Shown: positions 1 to 8,343 of the stretch, one piece after another
Layout: each line of letters starts with the position of its first letter
How positions within the stretch are numbered: the stretch's first letter is position 1
Assembly: GCA_964549495.1 (NCBI GenBank)
Contig: CAZJWJ010000040.1
Location: 1-42,476, forward strand
Direction: 5' to 3'
Length of the DNA: 42,476 nt
From: JACKBJ01 sp964549495
GTDB taxonomy: Bacteria; Chloroflexota; Anaerolineae; Epilineales; Epilineaceae
Translations under genes and position numbers: made by a program
Notes under the pieces: generated by a model
The model's database searches: none
Seen by the model: the letters and a program-made list of their open reading frames with translations, nothing else
What the model was told of the DNA's origin: nothing

Positions 1-1233
1 TGCCCGCGCGGCAGCCAGACCTTCTTCCTGCCGGTGGTGGCCGATCTGCCGGGCACCTGGGTTGGCTCGATCCGCATCGAGAGCCAGGACTGGTGGACGC
101 CGGGGACGAACCCGGTGGACGCTCCGAACATCGTCGGCGTCGCGACGCTGATGAAGTACTCGGACGCCGCGCGCACCGACACGCAGGAGGCGATCGCCTA
201 CAACCTGCTGCCGGAGCACAAGAGCTACATCTGGCAGGTCGGTAGCGGCGCGGGTGGCACCTACTCGGGCGTCGGCCTGATCGCCATCCCCAGCCTGCTC
301 AAGGACCTGGACGGCACGGGCACGACCAGCGAGGTCGCCATCATGAACCTGGTGGCCAAGCCCGGCTTCACGGACTTCGCGATCTACATCTACGACCAGA
401 ACGGCCTCTTGGACTTCGTCTGCCAGAAGCTGCACGACCGCCAGGTCGAGTACATCGACCTGCAGACCTGGGGCTACGTGAACAACGGCTTCAAGGGCTC
501 GGCCATCATCTCGGCCACCTTCTGGGAGCACGATGTGTTCGGCCCGACGGGCGAGTTCTTCCGCAACCTGGTCGGCTTGGGCGCCGTTGGCATCGAGCGC
601 ACCGGCACCCGCTTGGGCGAGGACGTCCCGGGTGACGAGGCAGCCGGCTCGCGCGGCATCCCCTTCGAGGTCGATCGCAACATCGGTCTGTGTTTGGGCG
701 GCTTCCTGCCGCTCTGCCCGGGCCAGCCGATTCTACAGACCATCATCGAGGAGGTGAGCTTCTCCGCTGCCAACACCCTCGGTGAGGGCACGGGCGGGCT
801 CGAGTTCACCTCGGCGGGCGCCACGGACACGGTCACGGTCAATGCGCCGGCCGGCTGCCGCGTCACCGACGTGAACCTGGATTTGGAGATCACCACCAAC
901 TTCATGGGTGACAACGTGGTCATGCTCGGCCATGGCGGCGTCATGGACACCATGTTCGCCAACCAGTGCGGCTTTACGTCCGGCACGCCCTGGCTTGCCA
1001 CCCTCGACGATGACGCGGCGGATCCCTTCACCACGGCCTGCGCCAGCCCGCTGACCAACGGGACCTTCCAGACGCAGTCGGGCAGTGCGCTCGATACCTT
1101 CGACGGCAGCAACGCGGCTGGTGACTGGACGATCACGGCCCAGAACCCCTTCACGGGCGAGGCCTGGCTGAACAGCTGGGGCGTCAACGGCCTGTGCGAG
1201 TCGACGCGCCAGGTGCTGGTCACGCCCGAGTGA
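1..1233 (+). CDS. Surface protein with C-terminal P-like domain (5' truncated by window)
   Basis: The reading frame is open from base 1 and ends at TGA 1231-1233, so only the last 410 residues are visible and the true start lies upstream. The first 240 or so visible residues are a beta-rich extracytoplasmic segment with Trp/Asp/Gly-rich strands; I do not recognise a named family there. The last 150 residues resemble the proprotein-convertase P domain: alternating hydrophobic strands beginning near VTDVNLDLEI, then a short GDNVVML strand, a D/G-rich middle, and a final GDWTITAQ plus WLNSWGV pair, the usual closing strands of that fold. Such domains often end secreted proteases and surface proteins. 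There is no sorting motif or transmembrane segment after the domain. A strong hairpin follows the stop. It may belong to the same class of surface protein as the gene at 37793. The P-domain call is by motif only. Confidence 0.8.
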   Translation, partial: CPRGSQTFFLPVVADLPGTWVGSIRIESQDWWTPGTNPVDAPNIVGVATLMKYSDAARTDTQEAIAYNLLPEHKSYIWQVGSGAGGTYSGVGLIAIPSLLKDLDGTGTTSEVAIMNLVAKPGFTDFAIYIYDQNGLLDFVCQKLHDRQVEYIDLQTWGYVNNGFKGSAIISATFWEHDVFGPTGEFFRNLVGLGAVGIERTGTRLGEDVPGDEAAGSRGIPFEVDRNIGLCLGGFLPLCPGQPILQTIIEEVSFSAANTLGEGTGGLEFTSAGATDTVTVNAPAGCRVTDVNLDLEITTNFMGDNVVMLGHGGVMDTMFANQCGFTSGTPWLATLDDDAADPFTTACASPLTNGTFQTQSGSALDTFDGSNAAGDWTITAQNPFTGEAWLNSWGVNGLCESTRQVLVTPE

Positions 1234-1290
1234 GGTCGACCACGATGCCGAACCGCTGTCGCTCGTAGTCGAACCCACAAGCGACAGAGC

Positions 1291-1323
1291 AGCGGCCCTC
1301 CCGCCACCGGCGGGAGGGCCGCT
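1291..1323. terminator. Perfect 15-bp inverted repeat, likely (bidirectional) terminator
   Basis: Bases 1291-1305 and 1309-1323 are perfect reverse complements around a 3-base loop, giving a very GC-rich 15-bp stem. On the + strand only TTTCG-like sequence follows rather than a long T-run. It sits between the convergent ends of the surface protein (stop 1233) and the FG-GAP lipoprotein (stop 1422), so it could end both transcripts. Confidence 0.75.
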
Positions 1324-1421
1324 TTCGTGGTCGATGCTCGGATACACGATCGACCCGCGAATCCCTTGCGCCGGCGCCGATGCGGCGCAGCGAGGAAGGC
1401 GCGTAAGACGCGGTGGCTCCG

Positions 1422-3233
1422 CTAGGGCTCGCTGCCCTCGCCCTGGCGCAAGTCCCAATCGCGATCGACGCCGTCAGGCGGCGCGAAGCGCTCGGTCCGG
1501 CCATCGGGCCAGCGGACCTCGATGCCCACGAGCCGCTCCGCCTCGCCCAGGCCGAGGTGAATCCTGGGATCGTTGGCCGCCAGGTAGCCATAGGCGCTGC
1601 GGACCTCGCGGATCAAGCGTCGATCCTGCAGCTCCAGTCTCACGCGCGCACCCAGGGCGTCCCGCCCCTGCTCCGCGAGGACGCGCAGCCGGAGCCAGTG
1701 GCCCGCGGGCGCAGCGACGTTGCGCAGGAGATAGGGGGCGGCATCGCGGTTGACGACGACGATGTCGATTCGTCCGTCGTCGTCGAGATCCCCGAAGGCC
1801 GCGCCGCGGCTGGTGTGCACCAGAGGCGGGCGGGTGCCGCCCCGCGGCCGCTGCTCGCGGAAGCTGCCGTCCGCCTGGCCGCGCCAGAGCAGGTTGGGCT
1901 CGGCGAAGGGGTCCTCGGTCAGCTGATCCCGCTGCCAGCGGACCCGCCCGTTGGCCTGGTAAAGGTCCAAGCGGCCATCCAGATCGAAGTCCGCGAAGCC
2001 TGTGCCAAAGCGGGTGAAGCTGCGCGAGACGCCGGTCAGGCCGAAACGCGCCGAGACATCTTCGAAGTAGCCGCCCTGGTTCAGGAAGAGCGAGTCGGTT
2101 TCCTGGTAGAGGTTGACGACCAGCAGGTCCAAGTCGCCGTCCTCGTCCAGGTCGGCGGCATCGGTGCCCATGCCGGCCTTGGCCTGGCCGGAGCGATCCA
2201 CGGCGACGCCCCAGCGGAGGCCGACATCCTCGAAGCTGCCATCGCCTCGATTGCGCCAGAGCTGGTCGGGCAGCCCGTCGTTGGCCACGAAGATGTCCGG
2301 CCAGCCGTCGTCGTCGAAGTCGGCCGGCACGACGCCCAGGCCATTGCCGTACTCGACCTGCAGTCCCGCCGCCCGGCTGACATCCTCGAAGCGGCCGTCG
2401 CCGAGATTGCGGTAGAGCCGATCGGGCAGGGGCGCATCGTAGGCGGTCGGGCCACAGTAGTCCGGAATGCCGTTGGCGTTCGCACAGTCGCGCTCGACCT
2501 GAAGAGACCAGCGCAGGTTGTTGGCCACGAAGAGGTCCAGCCAACCGTCGCGGTCGTAGTCGAGGAAGGCGGCGCTGGAGGAGAACTCTTGTCCGCCGAC
2601 GCCGGCATCGGCGGTGACGTCCTCGAATTGCCCTTCGCCTTCGTTGCGCAGCAGTCGGTTCGCGCCGAGGTTGGTCACGTAGAGATCGGCATCGCCATCG
2701 TTGTCGAAGTCGCCGGTGGCCACGCCCGACCCGTAGCCGCGATCGTCGGCGCCGCTGCCGGCACTGGCATTCTCGAAGCGCCCGCCACCCAAATTGCGGT
2801 ATAGCTGGTTGCCGGGGCCTTGATCTTCGGAATCGGAGATCACCGCTCCGCTCTGCACGAAGTAGAGGTCGAGATCGGCGTCGCCGTCCATGTCGAAGAG
2901 CGCCACACCGCCCGACATGATCTCGGGGTATAGCATGGCGCCCCGCGCTCCGCTGTCGTGGACGAAGTCGATGCCCGAGGCTTTCGCGACCTCCTCGAAC
3001 CATGGTGGGCCCTCGGCGTCAGGATCGCCGGCCTGCAGCGAGGCGGCGGTCGCCTCTCGAGGGTCCGAAGCTGTCGGATGTTCGATCGAGGCGATCGGAC
3101 GATCCGGTGCTTCGGCATCGCAGCCCGCGGAGCCGATCAGCACCGAGAGCGCGCAGAGCAGCGGCCAAGCGGGCCATGTCGGGCGACCGAAGTGGCGCTT
3201 GCGCCTGCGGATTGGCGGAAATGGGGCTCGCAT
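1422..3233 (-). CDS. Exported FG-GAP/VCBS beta-propeller lipoprotein with ASPIC/UnbV domain (CRTAC1 family)
   Basis: 603 aa. The N-terminus has basic residues, a hydrophobic stretch and a lipobox-like end with Cys at about residue 38 (LIGSAGC), so the protein is probably lipid-anchored outside the membrane. The body carries seven Ca-binding-type D-x-D-x-D-G motifs (for example FDMDGDADLD, GDFDNDGDAD, LDYDRDGWLD, ADFDDDGWPD), as expected for a seven-bladed FG-GAP/VCBS propeller. A Cys followed by DYCGP in the middle is typical of the CRTAC1 family. The last ~80 residues match the ASPIC/UnbV domain (GARVRLEL, then VRWPDGRTERF). It is the last gene of the operon, 8 bases after the TPR gene, with no clear Shine-Dalgarno, which suggests translational coupling. 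It is a paralogue of the gene at 6485-8278. The ligand is unknown; the family is suspected to bind partners or polysaccharide, but I see no catalytic motif. Confidence 0.9.
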   Translation of the reverse strand: MRAPFPPIRRRKRHFGRPTWPAWPLLCALSVLIGSAGCDAEAPDRPIASIEHPTASDPREATAASLQAGDPDAEGPPWFEEVAKASGIDFVHDSGARGAMLYPEIMSGGVALFDMDGDADLDLYFVQSGAVISDSEDQGPGNQLYRNLGGGRFENASAGSGADDRGYGSGVATGDFDNDGDADLYVTNLGANRLLRNEGEGQFEDVTADAGVGGQEFSSSAAFLDYDRDGWLDLFVANNLRWSLQVERDCANANGIPDYCGPTAYDAPLPDRLYRNLGDGRFEDVSRAAGLQVEYGNGLGVVPADFDDDGWPDIFVANDGLPDQLWRNRGDGSFEDVGLRWGVAVDRSGQAKAGMGTDAADLDEDGDLDLLVVNLYQETDSLFLNQGGYFEDVSARFGLTGVSRSFTRFGTGFADFDLDGRLDLYQANGRVRWQRDQLTEDPFAEPNLLWRGQADGSFREQRPRGGTRPPLVHTSRGAAFGDLDDDGRIDIVVVNRDAAPYLLRNVAAPAGHWLRLRVLAEQGRDALGARVRLELQDRRLIREVRSAYGYLAANDPRIHLGLGEAERLVGIEVRWPDGRTERFAPPDGVDRDWDLRQGEGSEP

Positions 3234-3241
3234 GCGCGGCT

Positions 3242-4744
3242 TCAGGGGCTGGACTGGGTGCGTTGGCTGGCCAGCTCGTCGCGCATCGACTCGAGGCGGG
3301 GACTAGCGCCCGACAGGGCCTCGGCCTCGTCCAAGGCCTGTTCGGCCTCGTCCAGTCGATCCGAGCGTAGCCTGGCGAGGGCCAGGTCGAGCCATGCCTG
3401 GGCATCCTGTGGACTGTGATCGGTCACCATCTCCAGGGCCTCGGCGGCCCGGTCCCAGCGCTCGAGCCGGAGCTCCATGCGGCCGGCGGCGGCCAGCCAT
3501 CGAGGATCTCGGCGGTCCAGCTCCGCCGCCGCTCGATAGGCCGCCGCCGCCTCGTCGTAGCGCCCGGCTTCTCGCAACAGGTCGCCGCGAAGGCCCAGCG
3601 CCGTCGCTCGCTCGGGGGCCAGATCGATCGCCCGATCGATCTGTTCGATCCCGCGGGACAGCAGATTCTCGGCCCCTTGCTCGTCACCGGCTTGCCCTTG
3701 CGCCTGCGCGCGGATCAGCAGGGCGCGAGCCAGGTTCTCGGGGCCGGAGACCAGGTCCGGGTGTTCCACCGTCAGGCGTTCGAAGATCGGCTCGGCCCGA
3801 TCGACCTGGCCCAGCCGTGCGTAGACCACCCCCAGGGCTTCCAAGGCGAGTGGGTCGTCCGGTGCCTCTTGAACCAGCGCTTGCAGCATGGTCAGCGCCT
3901 CGGCCTCTCGGCCACCCTCCAGCAAGCGCAGGGCCCGGTCGCGCCGGCTGGAGATGCTGGTCCGCAAGGCCACCAGCTCGCTGGCCCAGGGATCGTCGTA
4001 GATCGGATTGCTGGCCTCGGCAAGGGCCAGGGAGCGCTCGGCCGCCTCCTCTCGCCCGAGCCGCTGGTATACCCCGGCCAGCAAGCGGTGGGTATGGCCG
4101 CGATTGATCGCTTCTCCCACCGCCAGGGCTTGCTCCAGGTGGCGCAGGGCCTCGCCGGGCTGCCCGAGCTGCTCCGCGGCGCGCCCGGCCCCGAGCAGCG
4201 CCGCCTCCGAGTTCGGATCGATGGAAAGCGCCCGCTCGAAGGCCTCGGCGGCCCCATCCGGATCGCCCGACTCGAGCAGCAGGAAACCCAACCGCCAATG
4301 GACAATCGGCAAGCCCTCGGCCTGCTCGACCGCCTTGTGCATCGCATCCAAGGCCTCATCGAGCTCGCCGAGCTGACCGTGCAGCAGGCCGAGGTAGTAG
4401 TAGGGTTTGGGCTGTTCGGGTGAGAGCGCCACCGCGCGCTCGTAGCTGATGCGCGCCTCCGGCAGGATCTCGTTGGCGTGGTAGAGCATGCCCAGCCGGA
4501 GCCAACGGATCCACGCATCCGGCTCGGCCCGCAGCTCGGCCACGGCCTCCTGGATGTTCGCGACCGCCAAGGCGTCGAGGCCGATGGCATCGATGTCCTC
4601 GACGATCGGAGGTTCGAGGGTCGGAAGGGCCGTCGCCCCCGTGGGGGCCAGGCCTTCCGGAACGGCCGGCGGCGTGTTGCAGGCCAAGAGCGTGGCCGCG
4701 GCGAAGAGTCCCAGTCCGATCGCCGAGCGAGCATCGTTGCGCAT
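3242..4744 (-). CDS. TPR-repeat lipoprotein (second of pair)
   Basis: 500 aa from the ATG at 4744, chosen because it overlaps the stop of the upstream gene (TGATG) and puts a signal peptide with lipobox LLAC at residues 19-22; a longer upstream frame exists but would bury the signal. The rest is a chain of roughly nine to ten 34-residue TPR units. Examples are the LGMLYHANEILPEARISYERA and YYYLGLLHGQLGELDEALDA types, with the usual Gly/Ala and Pro-at-32 spacing. TPR solenoids bind peptides or proteins; there is no enzyme domain. Placed between another TPR lipoprotein and an FG-GAP lipoprotein, it is probably an outside-facing scaffold working with them. The partner is unknown. Confidence 0.87.
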   Translation of the reverse strand: MRNDARSAIGLGLFAAATLLACNTPPAVPEGLAPTGATALPTLEPPIVEDIDAIGLDALAVANIQEAVAELRAEPDAWIRWLRLGMLYHANEILPEARISYERAVALSPEQPKPYYYLGLLHGQLGELDEALDAMHKAVEQAEGLPIVHWRLGFLLLESGDPDGAAEAFERALSIDPNSEAALLGAGRAAEQLGQPGEALRHLEQALAVGEAINRGHTHRLLAGVYQRLGREEAAERSLALAEASNPIYDDPWASELVALRTSISSRRDRALRLLEGGREAEALTMLQALVQEAPDDPLALEALGVVYARLGQVDRAEPIFERLTVEHPDLVSGPENLARALLIRAQAQGQAGDEQGAENLLSRGIEQIDRAIDLAPERATALGLRGDLLREAGRYDEAAAAYRAAAELDRRDPRWLAAAGRMELRLERWDRAAEALEMVTDHSPQDAQAWLDLALARLRSDRLDEAEQALDEAEALSGASPRLESMRDELASQRTQSSP

Positions 4745-6333
4745 CAGCGAACGCCGGGCATGTTGGGGTCCTGCTCGGTCCAAGGACCGACGGCCTCCTG
4801 GCCGGCCTCGTAGCGTAGCAAGTTCTGCTCGAGGCTGGTGACCAGATCCGACCGGCCGGCCTCGCGCGCGGCCCCCAGTGCGTCGCTCTGTCTCTCGGCC
4901 GCCTCTTCGAAGCGGCCCGCGGCGGCCAGGGCCATGGCCAGGGCCTCGACATGGGCCACGCTGCGCTCGCCGCTCACCAAGGCCTCGGCCATCGATAGGG
5001 CGCGCTGTGGATCGCGCAGCTCCGGCCGGGGCGCCGTGGCCAGGGCGCGCGCCAGACTGTTGGACAGCAGCGCATCGTCCGGACGAGCGGCGTGGGCGGT
5101 TTCGAGTGTCTCGATGCCTTCGGTCCAGCGGTCCAGCCGCAGCAGCAGCACCCCGTGCATGAGCAAGGCCGAGCCATTGGCCGGATCGAGATCGAGCACC
5201 CGCGCGTAATGCTCAGCGGCCCGCTCGATCTGGCCGAGGCGGACGAGGTTGTTGGCGTGGTTGAAGTGGGCATCGACGTAGTTGGGATCGGCGGCGAGGG
5301 CCGCCTCGAAGTGCGCATCCGCCTCGGCCGAGCGTCCCAGTCTGACCAGCAGGCTGGCCATGTTGAAGTTGGCCTTGGCATTGTCCGGGTCGAGGTCCAG
5401 GGCCTGCTCGAGGGCCGCTAGGGCACCGGCTCCGTCGCCTTGCTGCACTAGCGTGAAGGCCAGGTTCGTCAAGGCGCTCGGATTTTCCGGATCCAGCTCG
5501 GCCGCCTTGCGAAACTCCTGCTCGGCCAGTGCCAGCTCGCCTTGGCCCAAGGCTAGCGCGCCGCGGTTGAGCGCCGCGCCCGCGCTGATGATCAATTCCT
5601 GTAGGCCGTCCAGCCAGGGATCGGCGAAGCGCGCCTTGACCCGACCCTGCTGGGCCAGGAAGCGTTCGGCCGCCTCCAGGTCACCCAAACCGCGGTAGGC
5701 CAGACCGAGGGGATAGTTGACCTCGCTGGCCTCGGGGGCCAGGCCCCGCGCGCGTTCCAACAGCTCCACGGTGCGCGCGTGATCCTCGCGTGCGGCCGTG
5801 ACGCGGGCCAGCACGATCAGCGCCGGCGCCGCGTTGGCGTCGCGCGCCAGCACGGACTCGGCTTCGGCCTCGGCCTCGTCCAGTCGATCGAGGTCCACCA
5901 AGGTGTCGGCCAGCCAGACCCGAGCCGGTCGGTGTTCGGAATCGATCTCCAAGGCGCGTCGGAAGCTGCGCACAGCCGCTTCGTGCTCGCTTGCGGAACG
6001 GTGGAGATGACCGAGTAGATAGGGCCAGGCGAATGCTTCCGGCGCCAGGGCTTCGGCGTTTCGGTAGCAGGGATCGGCGGCGCTGGCCAGCTCGTAGGCG
6101 TGGTAGTGCCGGCCGGTCTCGCCGAAGACCTCTGCCAGCTCGGCCGCATCCAGCTGGGGGTCCTCGATCGCCCGATCGAGGCTTGCCCGCTGCGCGCGCA
6201 GCTGCGCTTGGGCTGCCTCGGTCAGGCTGGCGAGCTCCGGTTCGGGCACGGCCAGCAGCTCGACCTCCGGGCCGCCGCAGGCCATCAGCGTCCAGACCAG
6301 CAGCGCGCCGCAGAGCAGCGCGATGTTGCGCAT
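4744..6333 (-). CDS. TPR-repeat lipoprotein (first of pair)
   Basis: 529 aa if started at the ATG at 6333, which puts a short signal peptide before a clean lipobox (LMAC, Cys19). An in-frame ATG at 6378 would add 15 basic residues and cannot be excluded; neither start has a good Shine-Dalgarno. After the lipid-anchored Cys come about nine to ten TPR units with canonical ends such as ALEIDSEHRPA, AAELDPENPSA, ALDLDPDNAKA and VLDLDPANGSA. The stop overlaps the start of the next TPR gene by one base (TGATG), a classic coupling arrangement, so the two TPR lipoproteins are probably made in similar amounts. The 107-152 base gap upstream is the loosest junction of the operon and might hold an internal promoter, but I could not identify one. 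Confidence 0.87.
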   Translation of the reverse strand: MRNIALLCGALLVWTLMACGGPEVELLAVPEPELASLTEAAQAQLRAQRASLDRAIEDPQLDAAELAEVFGETGRHYHAYELASAADPCYRNAEALAPEAFAWPYLLGHLHRSASEHEAAVRSFRRALEIDSEHRPARVWLADTLVDLDRLDEAEAEAESVLARDANAAPALIVLARVTAAREDHARTVELLERARGLAPEASEVNYPLGLAYRGLGDLEAAERFLAQQGRVKARFADPWLDGLQELIISAGAALNRGALALGQGELALAEQEFRKAAELDPENPSALTNLAFTLVQQGDGAGALAALEQALDLDPDNAKANFNMASLLVRLGRSAEADAHFEAALAADPNYVDAHFNHANNLVRLGQIERAAEHYARVLDLDPANGSALLMHGVLLLRLDRWTEGIETLETAHAARPDDALLSNSLARALATAPRPELRDPQRALSMAEALVSGERSVAHVEALAMALAAAGRFEEAAERQSDALGAAREAGRSDLVTSLEQNLLRYEAGQEAVGPWTEQDPNMPGVR

Positions 6334-6484
6334 ACGCCCGGGGGGCAGCAGCCTTCGATCGAGCCATAGCGGTCGCATGCCGCTATGGTAGCGGCCGCTC
6401 GACCGAGGGGTCAACGTCCGCCGGGTCCGGGCGCGTCCGGCAAGCGCCGGGAGCTGGTCCGGCGGGGAGGCTCCGTCCCCTGGC

Positions 6485-8278
6485 TCAGGGCGCGGACTCG
6501 CCCGCGACCAGGGTGACGTAGCGACCGACCGGCCGGCCGGACCAGTCCCAGGTCTCGCTCCGACCATCGGGCCAGCGGACCTCGACGCGGACGATGCTTC
6601 GTCCGGCCTCGAAGCCGACCAGGCTGCGCGGATCGCTGGAGGAAAGATGGCTGCCATCAGCCCCGGCCAGTCGCAGCAGGCGGCGCCCATCATCCAACTC
6701 GACGATCACCGACGCCCCGTAGGCGTCGCGGCCTCGATCGAGCAGGCGCAGGCCGAGCCAGGCCGCGGGCGGGCCGAGCTGGTTGAGCAGGATACGGGTC
6801 GGACCGGCGTTGTCGGTGAGCAGCGCGTCGGGATCCCCGTCGTTGTCCAGGTCGCCGAAGGCGGCGCCGCGGCCCAGGGCCGGTGCGCCCAGCGCATCGC
6901 CCAGCCCGCTGTCCACGAAGCGACCGCCCAGATTGCGAAAGAGTTGGCGCGGCATGCGGTAGTTGGCCAGCGGGTCGTCTTGGTCGACCAAGCCGCCGGA
7001 CTGACGCGGATTGATGCGCACGGCGCCGTTGGAGACCAGGAGGTCCAGCCAGCCGTCGCCGTCGACGTCCAGGCTTCCGACGCCGAATCCCGTCATGGGA
7101 AGGCTGGATGCGCCCAGGCCGACCTGCTGGGTCGCATCGCGGAACAATCCGCTGCCGTCGTTGGCATAGAAGGTGTTGGTCTCGTCGGTTAGATGGGTCA
7201 TGAAGATGTCGAAGTCCAGATCGCCGTCGAAGTCGCCGGCGACGACACCCATGCCGGCTTCGGCCGCGCCTTCGGCGTTCATCGCCACGCCGGCCAGCAA
7301 GGCCTCGTCCTCGAAGCGCTGGCCCTGGCGGTTCATCCAGAGCTGGTTGGCCATGCCGTCGTTGGCGACGACCATGTCGATCCAGCCGTCGGCATCGAAG
7401 TCGGCCGCGGTCACGCCCAGGCCGGCGCCGTAGGCCGCGCCCAGGCCCGCCTCGGCCGTCACGTCCTCGAAGCGACCGTCGCCGAGGTTGCGCAGCAGTC
7501 GATCGGGCTGCGGGTCGTAGCTCAGCGGGCCGCAGTAGTCGACCACGCCCGAGGGCGCGAAGCAGGCCTTGTGCCCCTCCAGGGTGAAGTCGGTGTAGTT
7601 GATCACCATCAGGTCGAGCCATCCGTCCCGGTCGTAGTCCAGGAATGCCGCGGAGGTGCTCCAGCGCGGATCGTCCACGCCGGCGCCGGCCTCGGCGGTC
7701 ACGTCCCGGAAGCCTTCGGGCCCCTCGTTGCGCCAGAGCTGGTTGGGGCCGAAGTTGCTCAGGTAGAGGTCCGTGTCGCCATCGTTGTCGATGTCGCCGG
7801 CCGCCACGCCCATGCCGTAGCCGAAGGCCCGGATGCCCGAGCTTTCGGTGATGTCCTCGAAGGCCAGCCGGCCGTCCTCGACCAGCCGGTTGCGGTAGAG
7901 GCGATCGGCCACCGAGGGGTCGGGGCCCGCTTCGAGCGAGCCGCCTTGGACCAGGTAGAGGTCCAGGTCCGCGTCGCCGTCCGCGTCGAAGAGCGCGCCG
8001 CCCGGACCGTTGACTTCCGGAAAGTAACGTTGACCGGTGAGGCCGTTGACGTGCACGAAGCCGACGCCCAAGTCCGCCGCCCGTTCGACGAAGGGCGGCG
8101 CCTCGAATCCGGCGGTACCGGGGGCTTCACCGTCCGCGGCGCCGCCGTCGGCCGGCGCGTCCTGGGCCGGGTTCGAAGCATCGGTCGCGCGCTCGGCCGG
8201 ATCGACCCCGTCGGGGCCGACGCCTCGCGCGCAGCCGGCCGTGGTGAAGAGCAGGATCATCAAGGCGCGGATGATCAT
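6485..8278 (-). CDS. Exported FG-GAP/VCBS lipoprotein with ASPIC/UnbV domain (CRTAC1 family)
   Basis: 597 aa. The start is the ATG at 8278: it has a strong GGAGGA Shine-Dalgarno 5-6 bases upstream and directly begins a short signal peptide ending in lipobox TTAGC (Cys16). Seven D-x-D-x-D-G calcium-type motifs (FDADGDADLD, GDIDNDGDTD, LDYDRDGWLD, ADFDADGWID, GDFDGDLDFD, LDVDGDGWLD, GDLDNDGDPD) indicate a seven-bladed propeller. The CRTAC1 signature Cys plus DYCGP is present. The C-terminus is an ASPIC/UnbV domain (GASVIVELDDGRRLLR, VRWPDGRSETW). It is the paralogue of the gene at 1422-3233 but clearly diverged, so this is an old duplication or independent recruitment, not a recent copy. A low-complexity Ala/Asp/Gly linker separates the lipid-anchored Cys from the propeller. 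The function is unknown. Confidence 0.9.
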   Translation of the reverse strand: MIIRALMILLFTTAGCARGVGPDGVDPAERATDASNPAQDAPADGGAADGEAPGTAGFEAPPFVERAADLGVGFVHVNGLTGQRYFPEVNGPGGALFDADGDADLDLYLVQGGSLEAGPDPSVADRLYRNRLVEDGRLAFEDITESSGIRAFGYGMGVAAGDIDNDGDTDLYLSNFGPNQLWRNEGPEGFRDVTAEAGAGVDDPRWSTSAAFLDYDRDGWLDLMVINYTDFTLEGHKACFAPSGVVDYCGPLSYDPQPDRLLRNLGDGRFEDVTAEAGLGAAYGAGLGVTAADFDADGWIDMVVANDGMANQLWMNRQGQRFEDEALLAGVAMNAEGAAEAGMGVVAGDFDGDLDFDIFMTHLTDETNTFYANDGSGLFRDATQQVGLGASSLPMTGFGVGSLDVDGDGWLDLLVSNGAVRINPRQSGGLVDQDDPLANYRMPRQLFRNLGGRFVDSGLGDALGAPALGRGAAFGDLDNDGDPDALLTDNAGPTRILLNQLGPPAAWLGLRLLDRGRDAYGASVIVELDDGRRLLRLAGADGSHLSSSDPRSLVGFEAGRSIVRVEVRWPDGRSETWDWSGRPVGRYVTLVAGESAP

Positions 8279-8343
8279 CTCGGTCCTCCGTCCGCAGGAT
8301 CGGTCGGTCTTGGTGCTCGAGCGCCCGCGCATTCGAGCTCTGC

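Noticed and set aside
1413..2804. Long + strand open frame opposite the FG-GAP lipoprotein
   Set aside because: Ala/Val/Glu-rich shadow of a real minus-strand gene with repeated D/G codons; no signal, Shine-Dalgarno or domain.
6379..6395. Small hairpin GCCGCTA...TAGCGGC between the FG-GAP and TPR genes
   Set aside because: Seven-base stem, no T-run, inside an apparently continuous operon; too weak to call a terminator or regulatory element.
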